In this document: positions 34,892 to 44,303 of the stretch, piece after piece
How the letters are laid out: the number at the start of each line of letters is the position of its first letter
Numbering within the stretch: the stretch's first letter is position 1
DNA from: Flexivirga aerilata
GTDB taxonomy: Bacteria > Actinomycetota > Actinomycetes > Actinomycetales > Dermatophilaceae
NCBI RefSeq assembly: GCF_013002715.1
Contig: NZ_JABENB010000001.1
Location: 2,108,001 to 2,172,000 of the forward strand
Length of the DNA: 64,000 nucleotides
Reading direction: 5' to 3'
Translations under genes and position numbers: made by a program
The notes under the pieces: generated by a model
Told to the model about the DNA's origin: nothing
What the model saw: the letters and a program-made list of their open reading frames with translations, nothing else
Database searches by the model: none

Positions 34892-36775
34892 TCAGCGCTC
34901 GCCCTTGCTGTTGTTGTCGCCGTCGGTGTTGTGGCCGGCGTCGTGCTCGCGGTTGCCCGGCCGCGGCATCCACGGGTTGTCCTGCTGGGCGTCACCCTGC
35001 TGCTGGTCCGGCCGGACCGCGGGGGTCGTGGTCGTCGGCTGGTCGTGCAGGTCCGCCGGCCCACCGGCATCGGGCGACGAACCGCCCGAGATCGGCAGCC
35101 CGGAGATCGCCTGCGTCGGTGCGTCCGAACGGTCGCCGTAGGACGGGTAGCCCGAACCCTGCGAGGACCCCTGCGCGCCGCCGGGCCCCGCAGCGTCGGC
35201 CGGACCGCCGCCCTGCCGCTCCTGCTGACCCGGCTGCTCGTAGGCAGGGGTGGAGGGCCGGTCGCCGTGCGAGAGGCGGCCCACCTCGTCCGACGACACG
35301 GCGCGCGTCGGCGCGTCGTGGGCGGTGTCCTGCCCGCCCTGCTGCTCGGGACGCAGCGCGCGGTTGACCTCGTCGGAGGAGACGGCCCGCGTCGCGGCGT
35401 CGGAGTCGTCGGTCGGCGTGCCGCGCTGCGACTCGAAGCCGGAAGCCCCTCCCGCGTAACCGGATTCGGGGCTGCGCGGGGTCTCACCGGAGCGGTCGGC
35501 CTGGTCGCCGCCCGGGCCGTAACCGGCCGCTCCGCCGGCGTAGCCCGACTGCGGGCTCTGGGCACCTGAGTCGCCGTGCCCGCCGTAACCGGCCGCACCG
35601 CCGGCGTAACCCGACTGCGGGCTGCCGGCCCGGTCGCCTGCTCGTGACGGGGACTGGGAGTCCGGCGCGGCACCGCCGGCATAGCCCGACGACTCCGGCC
35701 GGCCGAAGCCCTGGTGCGCGGCGCGGTCCTGCTCGGCGGCACTCTCCGGGCCGGCGTAGGAGGAGTTGCCGTATCCCTGCTGACCCGGCGCGTAGCCCTG
35801 GTTGTTGCCGTAGCCCTGGTTGTTGTCGGAGGTCTGGTTGGTGCCGTAGCCGTGGTTGTTGTCGTTGTTGTTGCCGGTGCCCTGCGGGGCGGCGTAGCCG
35901 TACTGGCCTGCGCCCTCACGGGATTCGCCGGTGGGCTGCTGACCGTAGGGCTGCTGGCCTTGCGGCTGGCCGTAACTCTGCTGGCCGAAGCCCTGCTGCT
36001 GGCCATAGCTCTGCTGGCCGAAACCCTGCTGCTGGCTCTGCTGGCTCTGCTGGCCGTATGCCTGCTGGCCGCCGGCCGGCGCCTGCTCCTGCTGCGGCTG
36101 ACCGTATGGCGGCGTCGTCGACCCGTAGCCTCCCGGGGTGCCGTAGCCGTCGTGCTGGCTCTGCTGGTGCTGCTGCCCGTAGCCCTGCTGAGCCTGCCCG
36201 TAACCCTGCTGGCCCGGCTGGCCTTGCTGGTAGCCCTGCCCGTAACCCTGCTGGCCCTGCTGGTAGCCCTGCCCGTAACCAGGCTGTCCGCCGGCCGGAG
36301 CGGTCTTGTTCTTGCGACCCATCAGCAGCAGCGCCAGCGCACCGAGCACGCCGAGCACCAACAGGATGGTGCCGAGCACGATGCCCGTGGTCCGGAAGCC
36401 GCCGCCGATCTTGTCGGCGCGCTGACCGGCATACAGCGAACCGTTGTTGCCCGAGCAGGTGACCGACACCGAGCTCGAGCTGTCGCCGCTGCGGGCGATC
36501 TCGTAGTACTTCTTGCCGTCGGCGCTGACCGAGAACTCCTTGGTCGGGCGGCCCATCGTGGCCGAGCCCGCCTGGCAGGTGCTCGCCGTGCGGTCGGCCG
36601 CCGAGTCGCTGTAGACCGAGAAGCCGCCGTCGAGCGACAGGTTGCTGCCGCTGGAGAACTGCGTGAGCTTCACGCTGGAGCCGCTCATCAGCCCGATGAT
36701 CAACAGCACGAGGCCGGTCAGGGCCAGGAGCGCCGGTATGGCGAGGAGCTTCTTGTTGCCCGGGGAGTTGGTCAT
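34892..36775 (-). CDS. Two-span membrane protein with long Q/G/Y/N-rich prion-like cytoplasmic tail
   Basis: A 627-residue protein. Residues 10-30 and about 127-148 are transmembrane; between them is a small extracytoplasmic domain with two cysteines. From about 155 to 350 the tail is a low-complexity run of [11 protein letters not shown], [11 protein letters not shown] and NNxGYG-type repeats, like the prion-like domains of FUS-type proteins. From 350 to 450 it has five SGYAGGA units, and then [24 protein letters not shown] and DAPTQAISG, repeated short motifs with a Thr in a context typical of kinase sites. Orientation (KK before span 1, RKNK after span 2) puts the tail in the cytoplasm. 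No function is known to me. ATG at 36775. Confidence 0.85.
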   Translation of the reverse strand: MTNSPGNKKLLAIPALLALTGLVLLIIGLMSGSSVKLTQFSSGSNLSLDGGFSVYSDSAADRTASTCQAGSATMGRPTKEFSVSADGKKYYEIARSGDSSSSVSVTCSGNNGSLYAGQRADKIGGGFRTTGIVLGTILLVLGVLGALALLLMGRKNKTAPAGGQPGYGQGYQQGQQGYGQGYQQGQPGQQGYGQAQQGYGQQHQQSQHDGYGTPGGYGSTTPPYGQPQQEQAPAGGQQAYGQQSQQSQQQGFGQQSYGQQQGFGQQSYGQPQGQQPYGQQPTGESREGAGQYGYAAPQGTGNNNDNNHGYGTNQTSDNNQGYGNNQGYAPGQQGYGNSSYAGPESAAEQDRAAHQGFGRPESSGYAGGAAPDSQSPSRAGDRAGSPQSGYAGGAAGYGGHGDSGAQSPQSGYAGGAAGYGPGGDQADRSGETPRSPESGYAGGASGFESQRGTPTDDSDAATRAVSSDEVNRALRPEQQGGQDTAHDAPTRAVSSDEVGRLSHGDRPSTPAYEQPGQQERQGGGPADAAGPGGAQGSSQGSGYPSYGDRSDAPTQAISGLPISGGSSPDAGGPADLHDQPTTTTPAVRPDQQQGDAQQDNPWMPRPGNREHDAGHNTDGDNNSKGER

Positions 36776-36808
36776 GTGCCGCAACCTAACGCATCGACTG
36801 GCGGCGTT

Positions 36809-37240
36809 TCAGCCGCCGGTTTGTTCCTGCACCTGTCGTTTGATTCTGGACAGCATTGCGACCATTCCCCGCATCCGCAACGGCGACACCGCCTCGGCCA
36901 GCCCGAATTTGAACGGCGTGTCGTCCGGCACCCCCAGCACGTCCTCGGCGGACTGCCCGTCGAGACCGGTGTGCAGGATGCCCGCGAACCCCCGGGTGGT
37001 GGGTGCCTCGCGCGGCGCGTCGAAGAAGAGCCGCACGACGCCGTCGGTCACCTCGACCGCGAGGAAGAGCGGCGACTGGCACTCGTGCACCTGCTCCAGC
37101 AGGCCGGGCTGGTCGGCATACCGCGCCGGCAATGCCGGCAGTTCCTCGTTGAGCTCGAGCAGCAACTGCAGGCGGTCCTTCGGGCCCACCGAGGTGAAGT
37201 CGTCGATGAGCTCGGCGAGCGGCGCCGGCAGATCACTCAT
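36809..37240 (-). CDS. sufE: SufE family sulfur-transfer protein
   Basis: A 143-residue SufE homologue: [22 protein letters not shown] at the start (read as two helices), the persulfide-accepting cysteine in [16 protein letters not shown], and [14 protein letters not shown]. SufE takes sulfur from a cysteine desulfurase or related donor for Fe-S cluster or thiolation pathways. Its start overlaps the end of the rhodanese gene by eight bases (ATGAGTGA), so the two are translated together and the rhodanese may be the sulfur donor. Confidence 0.9.
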   Translation of the reverse strand: MSDLPAPLAELIDDFTSVGPKDRLQLLLELNEELPALPARYADQPGLLEQVHECQSPLFLAVEVTDGVVRLFFDAPREAPTTRGFAGILHTGLDGQSAEDVLGVPDDTPFKFGLAEAVSPLRMRGMVAMLSRIKRQVQEQTGG

Positions 37241-38123
37241 GCGGTTCGCCGAGTTCGACCGGCACCCGCACCGAGTTGCCCCACTCGGTCCACGACCCGT
37301 CGTAGTTGCGCACCTGCGGGAAGCCGAGCAGGTGGCTGAGCACGAACCAGGTGTGCGAGGAGCGCTCGCCGATGCGGCAGTAGACGATCACGTCGTCGTC
37401 GGTCGCGAGGCCCTGCTCCTCCTGGTAGAGCTGCTCGAGCTCCGCGCGCGACCGGAAGCGGCCGTCCTCGCGCACCGCACGGGCCCAGGGCACCGACTTC
37501 GCGCCGGGGATGTGGCCGCCGCGGATCGCGCCCTCCTGCGGGTAGTCGGGCATGTGCAACAGCTCACCGCTGAACTCGCCGGGGGAGCGGACGTCGACCA
37601 TCGGGCGGCCGAGGTGGGCCAGCACGTCGGCGCGGAAGGCGCGCACCGGTCCGTCGGACCGCTCGATCACCGGGTAGTCCGACGGCTCCGCCGTGGGCAC
37701 GTCCTGCGTCATCGGCCGCTGCTCGGCCTGCCACGCGGCGCGGCCGCCGTCGAGCAGCCGCACGTCCGGGTGCCCGAAGAGCGTCATCACCCACAGCGCG
37801 TATGCCGCCCACCAGTTGGACTTGTCGCCGTAGATCACCACCGTGGTGTCGCGGCCGATCCCGCGCTCGGACATCACCTTGGCGAAGATGCCGCCGTCGA
37901 CGAAGTCGCGGGTGACCGGGTCGTTGAGGTCGGTGTGCCAGTCGAGCTTGAAACTGCCCGGGATGTGGCCGGTGTCGTAGAGCAGCACGTCCTCGTCGGA
38001 CTCCAGGACCACCAGGTCCTTGGTGCCGGAGTCGAGCTGCTCGGCGAGCCACTCGGTGGTCACCAGGCGCTCGGGGTGGGCGAACTCGGCGAGTTGGGGG
38101 CTGGGATCAGCTGGCAGCGACAT
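37233..38123 (-). CDS. sseA: Tandem-rhodanese sulfurtransferase (thiosulfate/3-mercaptopyruvate type)
   Basis: About 296 residues with two rhodanese domains; the N-terminal one is inactive-like and the C-terminal one carries the active-site loop [11 protein letters not shown] with the catalytic cysteine. The first domain has [11 protein letters not shown] and [14 protein letters not shown], as in actinobacterial SseA. It moves sulfane sulfur from thiosulfate or mercaptopyruvate to an acceptor, likely SufE encoded next in the operon. ATG at 38123 is preferred over the GTG nine bases upstream. Confidence 0.9.
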   Translation of the reverse strand: MSLPADPSPQLAEFAHPERLVTTEWLAEQLDSGTKDLVVLESDEDVLLYDTGHIPGSFKLDWHTDLNDPVTRDFVDGGIFAKVMSERGIGRDTTVVIYGDKSNWWAAYALWVMTLFGHPDVRLLDGGRAAWQAEQRPMTQDVPTAEPSDYPVIERSDGPVRAFRADVLAHLGRPMVDVRSPGEFSGELLHMPDYPQEGAIRGGHIPGAKSVPWARAVREDGRFRSRAELEQLYQEEQGLATDDDVIVYCRIGERSSHTWFVLSHLLGFPQVRNYDGSWTEWGNSVRVPVELGEPHE

Positions 38124-38272
38124 GTTTCCCACGGTACCCAGCGGGCGAGGCGCCCAAGCATCCCCTCGGTGCCCGTCTCACCAGACGGCCCCGTCATACC
38201 TGATCGAGGGGCGGGTGGCGGCTCGCCCGCAGAGGTGATTTCGCCGCCGCGCCCGGCTGACATGATGGGCCC

Positions 38273-38962
38273 ATGTTCGGTTCGAAGAAAAGCCAGCAGC
38301 CCGCGCCGTTGGACAAGGGTCCGCTCGGCGGCACCGCCCTCAGCCTCGCGCAACACCTGCTGACCGTCGGGATCGACGGCAAGGCGGGCTTCGACAGTGC
38401 CGAGGAGATCGCCCAGGCGGCGCTGCGCGACCACCCGGGTGACCCCGAGCGCGCGGTCGACGCGATCGTCTCCCAGCACCGCAAGCTCGCCGGTGCCGCC
38501 GGCTTCGTCACCGGTCTCGGCGGGTTCGTCACGATGATCGTCGCGCTGCCGGCCAACGTGCTCGGCTTCTACGTGCTGTCCACCCGGATGGCGGCCGCGA
38601 TCGCTGCCGTCCGCGGCTACAACCTGCGCGACGAGACCACTCGCACGGCGCTGCTGCTCACGCTGGTCGGCGCGGACTCCGACGACCTGCTCAAGAAGGC
38701 CGGCGTGGTCAGCACCGGTCGCCTCGCCAACCTCGCGACGAGGCAGCTGCCGCCGACCGCGCTGATGGTCGTCAACAAGGCCGTCGGCTTCCGGCTCATC
38801 AGCCAGGTCAGCGACAAGCTCCTCACCAAGCTCGGCAAGGGCATCCCGTTCGCCGGCGGCGTCATCGGCGCGGGCATCGACGCCTTCCTCATCACGCGCA
38901 CCGCGAAGGTCGCCAAGAAGGAGTTCCCGCCGGCCGCGCGGGTGCTGCAGCAGGGCAGCTGA
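38273..38962 (+). CDS. EcsC family protein
   Basis: A 229-residue protein with a hydrophobic, glycine-rich region (AGFVTGLGGFVTMIVALPANVLGFYVLSTRMAAAIAAVRGY, residues about 65-105) and a second one near the C-terminus (GVIGAGIDAFLITRTAKVA), matching the EcsC family. The family is found beside exporters and in membrane-associated roles but is not well characterised. The DUF1232 gene begins one base after its stop, so the two are likely one operon. Confidence 0.8.
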   Translation: MFGSKKSQQPAPLDKGPLGGTALSLAQHLLTVGIDGKAGFDSAEEIAQAALRDHPGDPERAVDAIVSQHRKLAGAAGFVTGLGGFVTMIVALPANVLGFYVLSTRMAAAIAAVRGYNLRDETTRTALLLTLVGADSDDLLKKAGVVSTGRLANLATRQLPPTALMVVNKAVGFRLISQVSDKLLTKLGKGIPFAGGVIGAGIDAFLITRTAKVAKKEFPPAARVLQQGS

Positions 38963-38963
38963 G

Positions 38964-39329
38964 ATGGCCGCCCCTGCCCTGCGCTGGGCATCGCTGCGGC
39001 GCGTCGGACGAGCCCTGCAGGAGGTCAGCCGGCCGGGTGGGCCGAGCGTCGCTACCCGTCTCGCCGCGTTGCCGCGTATGACGAAGGCGGTCGCCAAAGG
39101 CGAGTATTCGCAGGTGAGTCCGGCGCATCTGGCCCTCGTGGCGGCGGCTGCGGCATACGTCGCCTCACCGGTGGATCTGCTGCCTGAGGCGCTGCTCGGC
39201 GTCATCGGCTTCGCCGACGACGCCCTGGTGCTCAGCTGGCTCGCGACGACGCTGGTCGAGGACACCGACGCCTTCCTCGCGTGGGAGCAGGCGCGGCGCA
39301 GCACCATCAAGGGCGAACGCCTGCGCTGA
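38964..39329 (+). CDS. DUF1232 (YkvA-like) membrane protein
   Basis: A 121-residue protein with the DUF1232 signature: ASPVDLLPEALLGVIGFADDALVL, where SPxDLLP and the later DD are conserved. It has one or two membrane-associated helices. It starts immediately after the EcsC gene. Function unknown in the family. Confidence 0.85.
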   Translation: MAAPALRWASLRRVGRALQEVSRPGGPSVATRLAALPRMTKAVAKGEYSQVSPAHLALVAAAAAYVASPVDLLPEALLGVIGFADDALVLSWLATTLVEDTDAFLAWEQARRSTIKGERLR

Positions 39330-39422
39330 GCGCGTTCCACATCCTCCGGCGTGGGCGGGCTTCGTCCACAGCTGCCGGGTTTCGGGCTGTCGAGCGGCCG
39401 CGGTCCGGCAGAGGCTGCCGGC

Positions 39423-40496
39423 ATGAGCACTTTGCACGGTGTCGGCGACGTCGTCGCCTATCTGCCCTACGAGCTGGGTTTCACCCCGCACGACTCGGTC
39501 GTGCTGATCGCGACGCACCATGGTCGCCTGCAGGTCATTGCGCGGCTCGACGTGCCGCCGGACGAGCACGCGACCGTCGCCGCGGTGCACCTGTTGCAAC
39601 CGGTCGAGCAGCTGCCGGTCGACGACGTCATCGCGGTGGTGTACGACGCCGGTAGCGCCGCGGACCGATTCGTCGCCGCGATTCGTCGCCGTCTGCGACA
39701 TCGGGGAGTCGTGCTGTCCCACGTGATCCACGCCCGGGACAACCGATGGTGGGCAGCCGCCTGCAGCTGCGGCGGGTGTCCTCGGGAGTGGACCGCACCG
39801 TCGGCGGAGGGTGACGTCGACGCGATCGCCGAGCGGGTGCTGCGCGGAGTGGCACCGGTCGCCGACCGAGAGGCGCTGGCCGGGGAGCTCGACCAGCGGT
39901 ATCCGGAGGTCGCGGTGGCGGTGTGGGCGGAACTCGACCGGCTCGAACGGCTCGGGCGGCTCGAATCGCTCGAACAGCTCGCTGGGGAAGCCGGTCCGCG
40001 GGTCGGGTCCGAAGCCGCGACCGATGCGCTGGCCCGGGTGCTGATCGACGAGGGTTGCCCGGTGTCGCGGCTGCCGGTCGGGGTGCTCGCCGTCGCCACC
40101 GGCCTGATCCGGCAGCAGCCGGTGCGGGACGCCGTACTGGCCTGGCTGATGCCGGACCTGCTCGATCCCGGCTTGCGCCCACTCTGGCCGTCGTTGCAGG
40201 ACCGGCTGGGTCCCTCGCCGACGGCGCGTTGCCCCGACGAGTTGTTCGGTGACCGGGCCCGCACGATCGCCGGCCGACTCAAGGAGTGGGTGCAGTGCCT
40301 GCCGCCCGAGGGCGCGGTCCCGGTCCTGCTGCTGGTTGCCGGGCTGCACTGGGCGATGGGCACGGGCGCGGTCACCGTGATGGCACTCGAGCGAGTGTTG
40401 CGGGCCGACCCGGATTGCCAGCTGGCGCAGCTGTTCGACGCCGCCGTGCAGGAGGGTTTGCGTCCCAGCCGGCGAGAGGATCGCCGTCCGGCGTAG
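39423..40496 (+). CDS. DUF4192 family protein
   Basis: A 357-residue cytoplasmic protein with the DUF4192 start GDVVAYLPYELGFTPHDSVVLIA, later RWWAAACSCGGCP and the ALLLVAGLHWAMGTGAVTVMALERVLRADP-like end (read as VAGLHWAMGTG and ALERVLRADP). The family is actinobacterial and of unknown function. ATG at 39423. A SAM-IV riboswitch begins 35 bases after its stop. Confidence 0.88.
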   Translation: MSTLHGVGDVVAYLPYELGFTPHDSVVLIATHHGRLQVIARLDVPPDEHATVAAVHLLQPVEQLPVDDVIAVVYDAGSAADRFVAAIRRRLRHRGVVLSHVIHARDNRWWAAACSCGGCPREWTAPSAEGDVDAIAERVLRGVAPVADREALAGELDQRYPEVAVAVWAELDRLERLGRLESLEQLAGEAGPRVGSEAATDALARVLIDEGCPVSRLPVGVLAVATGLIRQQPVRDAVLAWLMPDLLDPGLRPLWPSLQDRLGPSPTARCPDELFGDRARTIAGRLKEWVQCLPPEGAVPVLLLVAGLHWAMGTGAVTVMALERVLRADPDCQLAQLFDAAVQEGLRPSRREDRRPA

Positions 40497-40530
40497 GAGG
40501 CGAGGACCTGACCTTGCTACCGTCGTAACC

Positions 40531-40678
40531 GTCATGAGTCCCAGCGCTCGCTGACTCCCGCGCAGGTGCGGCGATCGGCGAGCACAGCCCCGGCTGGCTG
40601 GGCGGCAACCCTCCACCGCGGTGGGGTGCCCCGGGTGAGGACAAGGTCGACCGCGCAGTGCGGCCGGCAAGCGCGGGG
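40531..40678 (+). promoter_or_regulatory. SAM-IV riboswitch with an inserted hairpin, upstream of metX
   Basis: The conserved SAM-IV blocks are present in order: GTCATGAGTCCCAGCG, AGCCCCGGCTGGCTGGG, CGGCAACCCTCC, CCGCGGTGGGGTGCCCCG, GGTGAGGAC, and a hairpin (CCGC-GCAGT-GCGG) leading to GGCCGGCAAGCGCGG. Compared with the copy at 24175, the short loop after CCAGCG is replaced by about 36 extra bases (40546-40583) closed by GCTCGC/GCGAGC. Downstream, GGGGCCCCC followed by five T at 40674-40688 could end transcription, and a GGCCCC stretch lies just before the GAGGAG ribosome site of metX. Confidence 0.88.
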
Positions 40679-40705
40679 CCCCCTTTTTAAAGACCGGCCC
40701 CCGGG
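40674..40705 (+). terminator. Possible expression platform of the metX riboswitch
   Basis: CGGGGCCCCCTTTTT has a GC-palindrome followed by a T run, and GGGGCC at 40676 can also pair with GGCCCC at 40696, so two exclusive structures are possible. This fits a riboswitch that chooses between termination and read-through. The pairing was judged by eye. Confidence 0.4.
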
Positions 40706-40722
40706 GTTCGAGGAGTGGTCCG

Positions 40723-41898
40723 GTGACCGTCACGCACAGCCGATGGGCGACGTCCGCCTCCCCAGTGGAGTGGTGTGCTCCGCCGCCGGATGCCAACCCG
40801 GCCTGCCGGGCGATCCGTCTGCGGGACGTGCCGCTCGAGACCGGTGTGCTGCCCGAGGTCGTGGTCACCTTCCAGACCTGGGGTCGGCTCGCGCCCGACG
40901 CCGGCAACGCCGTGCTCGTCGAGCACGCGCTGACCGGCGACTCGCACGTGGTCGGCGACGCCGGACCCGGCCAGCCGACCGCCGGCTGGTGGCCCGGGCT
41001 CATCGGGCCGGGGGAGCCGCTCGACACGCGCTCGCTCTTCGTGGTCGCGGTCAACGTGCTCGGCGGCTGCCGCGGCACGACCGGCCCGGGGTCGATCGCT
41101 CCGGACGGCCGCCACTGGGGGTCGCGGTTCCCGCACACCACGATTCGCGACCAGGTGCTGGTCGAGGCGGCCGTCGCCGACGCGCTCGGCATCGACGCGT
41201 GGTTGCTCGTGCTCGGCGGGTCGATGGGCGGCATGCGCGCGGTCGAATGGGTCGCCGGATATCCCGATCGCACCGACGCCGCGCTCGTCATCGCCAGCAC
41301 CGCCCGTGCCTGCGCCGACCAGATCGCCTGGGGGCAGGCGCAGACGCTCGCCATCACCGGCGACCCCGCCTATGCCGGCGGCGACTACTACGGCACCGGA
41401 CGCACCCCCGCGACCGGGCTCGGTCTGGCCCGGCGCATCGCGCACGCCACCTACCGCAGCGCCGCCGAACTCAACGGCCGGTTCGGCAGCGAGCCGCAGC
41501 TCGGCGAAGACCCGCTGGAGGGCGGCCGCTTCGCCGTGGAGAGCTACCTGGACCACCAGGCCGGCAAACTCGTCGCCCGGTTCGACGCCGGTGCCTATGT
41601 GCAACTCACCCGGGCCATGGCGACCCACGACGTCACCCGCGGTCGCGGCACCCTGTCGGACGTGCTCGGCTCCTACCGCGGGTTGCTGCGGGTGGCGGCG
41701 GTCGATTCGGACCGGCTCTTCCCGGTGCCGCTGTCGGAGGAGATGGCTGCGGCATACGGCGACGAGCCGGTGCGACTCATGCGATCGGACCACGGTCACG
41801 ACGGGTTCCTGGTCGAGACCGACCAGGTGCGCGCGCTGGTGCGCGAGACCGTCGCCGACATCTGGGCGCGGCGGCACCGGCGGCTGGGCGTCGGCTGA
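40723..41898 (+). CDS. metX: Homoserine O-acetyltransferase
   Basis: A 391-residue alpha/beta-hydrolase-fold acyltransferase. The nucleophile elbow is LGGSMGGMRAVEW with the catalytic serine; NVLGGCRGTTGPGSI is the MetX loop; the catalytic Asp and His lie in VPLSEEMAAAYGDEPV-like context and DHGHDGFLVET. It acetylates homoserine for the sulfhydrylase MetY. GTG at 40723 follows GAGGAG. The SAM-IV riboswitch directly upstream supports the assignment and gives feedback by SAM. Confidence 0.94.
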   Translation: MTVTHSRWATSASPVEWCAPPPDANPACRAIRLRDVPLETGVLPEVVVTFQTWGRLAPDAGNAVLVEHALTGDSHVVGDAGPGQPTAGWWPGLIGPGEPLDTRSLFVVAVNVLGGCRGTTGPGSIAPDGRHWGSRFPHTTIRDQVLVEAAVADALGIDAWLLVLGGSMGGMRAVEWVAGYPDRTDAALVIASTARACADQIAWGQAQTLAITGDPAYAGGDYYGTGRTPATGLGLARRIAHATYRSAAELNGRFGSEPQLGEDPLEGGRFAVESYLDHQAGKLVARFDAGAYVQLTRAMATHDVTRGRGTLSDVLGSYRGLLRVAAVDSDRLFPVPLSEEMAAAYGDEPVRLMRSDHGHDGFLVETDQVRALVRETVADIWARRHRRLGVG

Positions 41899-41933
41899 CC
41901 GGGCCCCTCGTGGCGGCTCCGGCACATCGACCG

Positions 41934-41964
41934 CGGACGCGACCTGCGGCGGGGCGCGCGTCCG
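41934..41964 (+). terminator. Stem-loop after metX
   Basis: CGGACGCG (41934-41941) pairs with CGCGTCCG (41957-41964), 8 bp, 36 bases after the metX stop. No T run follows. Confidence 0.4.
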
Positions 41965-42062
41965 GGTAGCGTCGGGGTAGCGTCGACTCAGGTCACGGCA
42001 CACGGGCCCCCGCGCCCGACGTGCCTTCGCCGACCGACGACCGTGAGAGAGGTGATGGTGCG

Positions 42063-42446
42063 GTGGCAGTCGTGGTGGGATACGTGCCGACCAAGGAGGG
42101 CGCTGCGGCGTTACGCCGGGCGGCCGCGGAGGCGTCGGTCCGGCAGACCCCGCTGATCGTGCTGGACTCCGCACACTCCGAGGGCGACGACCAGGCGGAC
42201 GATGCCCGCAAGCAGCTGGCCGGCCTCGGCGAGCTCGATGTCAGCTATGAGGTGCGCACCGTCCCGAACGGCGAGGACGCCACCGAGGAACTCCTGCGGA
42301 TCGCCGAGGACGAGTCGGCCGATCTGCTGGTGATCGGGCTGCGTCGCCGCACCCCGGTCGGCAAGCTGATCCTCGGCACCAACGCCCAGCGCATCCTGCT
42401 CGACTCCGCGTGCCCGGTGCTGGCTGTCAAACCGTCCGCGGAATAG
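42063..42446 (+). CDS. Universal stress protein family, single domain
   Basis: A 127-residue UspA-type protein. It begins VAVVVGYVP and ends with the ATP-binding signature GLRRRTPVGKLILGTNAQRI followed by CPVLAV, the usual last strand. GTG at 42063 is chosen because the family starts with this strand and a GAGAGGTGAT stretch lies upstream. It probably binds ATP and acts in stress survival. It stands alone between metX and sigA. Confidence 0.85.
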   Translation: MAVVVGYVPTKEGAAALRRAAAEASVRQTPLIVLDSAHSEGDDQADDARKQLAGLGELDVSYEVRTVPNGEDATEELLRIAEDESADLLVIGLRRRTPVGKLILGTNAQRILLDSACPVLAVKPSAE

Positions 42447-42752
42447 CAGTCGCCGCCTCGGCGTTGTCCGGGTGTCGAGCCGAATCGGTGGTGAGCAGAA
42501 CGCTTTTCGGTGTGCGCACCCGCGCGGAACAACCCGTCCGACCCGCAGGAGAGCAGGTCGATGGGTCGGTCCGTGCCCCGGCTCGTTTTATAATGGTGTC
42601 GAAGCACTCGCGAGTGAGGCTCGAACGAGACTCATCGAAGCGCTCGAAGCAGCACTCGCGGCGTTGCCCGGAAACCCCAACCTCGGTAGCCGTCATCCCC
42701 GGACGGCGACGTCGTGATGCCAGCACGACCCGATAGCTTTGGAAGGTAGTTG
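42447..42752 (+). promoter_or_regulatory. sigA upstream region with TATAAT box and palindrome
   Basis: This 306-base gap holds no credible gene. TATAAT at 42589-42594 is a perfect -10 hexamer, rare in such GC-rich DNA; no good -35 hexamer is seen 17 bases upstream. CACTCGCGAGTG, a perfect 12-bp palindrome, lies at 42605-42616, just after the expected transcription start. The sigA start follows at 42753, so the leader would be about 150 bases. Confidence 0.6.
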
Positions 42753-44303
42753 GTGGACCTCGTGTCGAAAACCCCCGCAGCCCCCGAGTTGCCGACGGAG
42801 TTCGCGCATCCCGCGTTGCAGCAGCTCCTCGCCATCGGACAGGCGAACGGCTCGATCGACAGCTCGCAGCTGAAGACCGCGCTGGAGACGGCCGAGATCG
42901 CGCCGCAGCGGATGAAGACCGTGCTGCGCGCCCTGGACGAGCACGGCATCGCCGTCACCCTCGACTCCGAGACCGCCGCCCGGGCCGTCGCGACCACGAC
43001 GACCCGCCGGTCGACCGCGCAGAAGGCCACCAAGGCCGCCGCCAAGAAGGCACCGGCCAAGAAGGCCGCCGAACCCAAGGCTGACGCCAAGCCGGCGGCG
43101 AAGAAGGCCGCGGCCAAGAAGACCGCCGACGCGCCGGCGGACGAGGACGCCGCCGAGGAGAAGGCACCCGCGAAGAAGGCGGCCGCCAAGAAGGCACCGG
43201 CGAAGAAGGCCGCCGCCAAGAAGGCACCGGCCAAGAAGGCCACCGACGAGCAGCCGGAGGCCGAGCCCACCGAGGAGGAGCAGGCAGCCGCGGCAGCCGA
43301 CGCCAAGCCCGAGGAGGAGAACGAGTCCGGCGGCTTCGTGATCCGCCAGGACGACGAGGACGACGCGCCCGCCCAGCAGGTCGTCACCGCCGGCGCCACC
43401 GCCGACCCGGTGAAGGACTACCTGAAGCAGATCGGCAAGGTCGCCCTGCTGAACGCCGAGCAGGAAGTCGAGCTCGCCAAGCGCATCGAGGCGGGGCTGT
43501 TCGCCGAGGAGAAGCTCAACGCCGGCGAGAAGATCGAGATGAAGCTCAAGCGCGAGCTGTGGTGGATCGCGCAGGACGGCAAGAAGGCCAAGAACCACCT
43601 GCTCGAGGCCAACCTGCGACTGGTCGTGTCGCTGGCCAAGCGCTACACCGGCCGCGGCATGCTCTTCCTCGACCTGATCCAGGAGGGCAACCTCGGCCTC
43701 ATCCGTGCGGTCGAGAAGTTCGACTACACCAAGGGCTACAAGTTCTCGACCTACGCCACCTGGTGGATCCGGCAGGCGATCACCCGCGCAATGGCCGACC
43801 AGGCGCGCACCATCCGCATCCCGGTGCACATGGTCGAGGTCATCAACAAGCTGGCCCGCGTGCAGCGGCAGATGCTGCAGGACCTCGGTCGCGAACCCAC
43901 GCCGGAGGAGCTGGCCAAGGAACTCGACATGACCCCCGAGAAGGTCGTCGAGGTGCAGAAGTACGGCCGCGAACCGATCTCGTTGCACACGCCGCTCGGT
44001 GAGGACGGCGACAGCGAGTTCGGCGACCTCATCGAGGACTCCGAGGCGGTCGTCCCGGCCGACGCCGTCAGCTTCACCCTGCTGCAGGAGCAGTTGCACT
44101 CGGTGCTCGACACCCTGTCCGAGCGCGAGGCCGGCGTGGTCTCGATGCGGTTCGGCCTGACCGACGGACAGCCGAAGACTTTAGACGAGATCGGCAAGGT
44201 CTACGGCGTCACCCGCGAGCGCATCCGGCAGATCGAGTCCAAGACCATGAGCAAGCTGCGGCACCCGTCGCGCTCGCAGGTCCTGCGCGATTACTTGGAC
44301 TAA
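42753..44303 (+). CDS. sigA: Primary RNA polymerase sigma factor SigA/HrdB
   Basis: A 516-residue group 1 sigma-70 factor. Regions 1.2 to 4.2 run from about residue 215: [21 protein letters not shown], the core-binding [16 protein letters not shown], region 2.4 [18 protein letters not shown], and the region 4.2 helix-turn-helix [20 protein letters not shown]. Residues about 80-165 are a lysine/alanine repeat ([10 protein letters not shown] units), like the C-terminal tails of histone H1, followed by an acidic stretch. GTG at 42753 follows GGAAGG at 42741-42746. It directs housekeeping transcription. It ends directly at the repeat array 44304-44515. Confidence 0.95.
   Translation: MDLVSKTPAAPELPTEFAHPALQQLLAIGQANGSIDSSQLKTALETAEIAPQRMKTVLRALDEHGIAVTLDSETAARAVATTTTRRSTAQKATKAAAKKAPAKKAAEPKADAKPAAKKAAAKKTADAPADEDAAEEKAPAKKAAAKKAPAKKAAAKKAPAKKATDEQPEAEPTEEEQAAAAADAKPEEENESGGFVIRQDDEDDAPAQQVVTAGATADPVKDYLKQIGKVALLNAEQEVELAKRIEAGLFAEEKLNAGEKIEMKLKRELWWIAQDGKKAKNHLLEANLRLVVSLAKRYTGRGMLFLDLIQEGNLGLIRAVEKFDYTKGYKFSTYATWWIRQAITRAMADQARTIRIPVHMVEVINKLARVQRQMLQDLGREPTPEELAKELDMTPEKVVEVQKYGREPISLHTPLGEDGDSEFGDLIEDSEAVVPADAVSFTLLQEQLHSVLDTLSEREAGVVSMRFGLTDGQPKTLDEIGKVYGVTRERIRQIESKTMSKLRHPSRSQVLRDYLD

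Noticed and set aside
42410..42736. Coding frame in the sigA upstream region
   Set aside because: It overlaps the TATAAT box and palindrome, has no ribosome site and an odd composition; the region reads as a promoter and leader.
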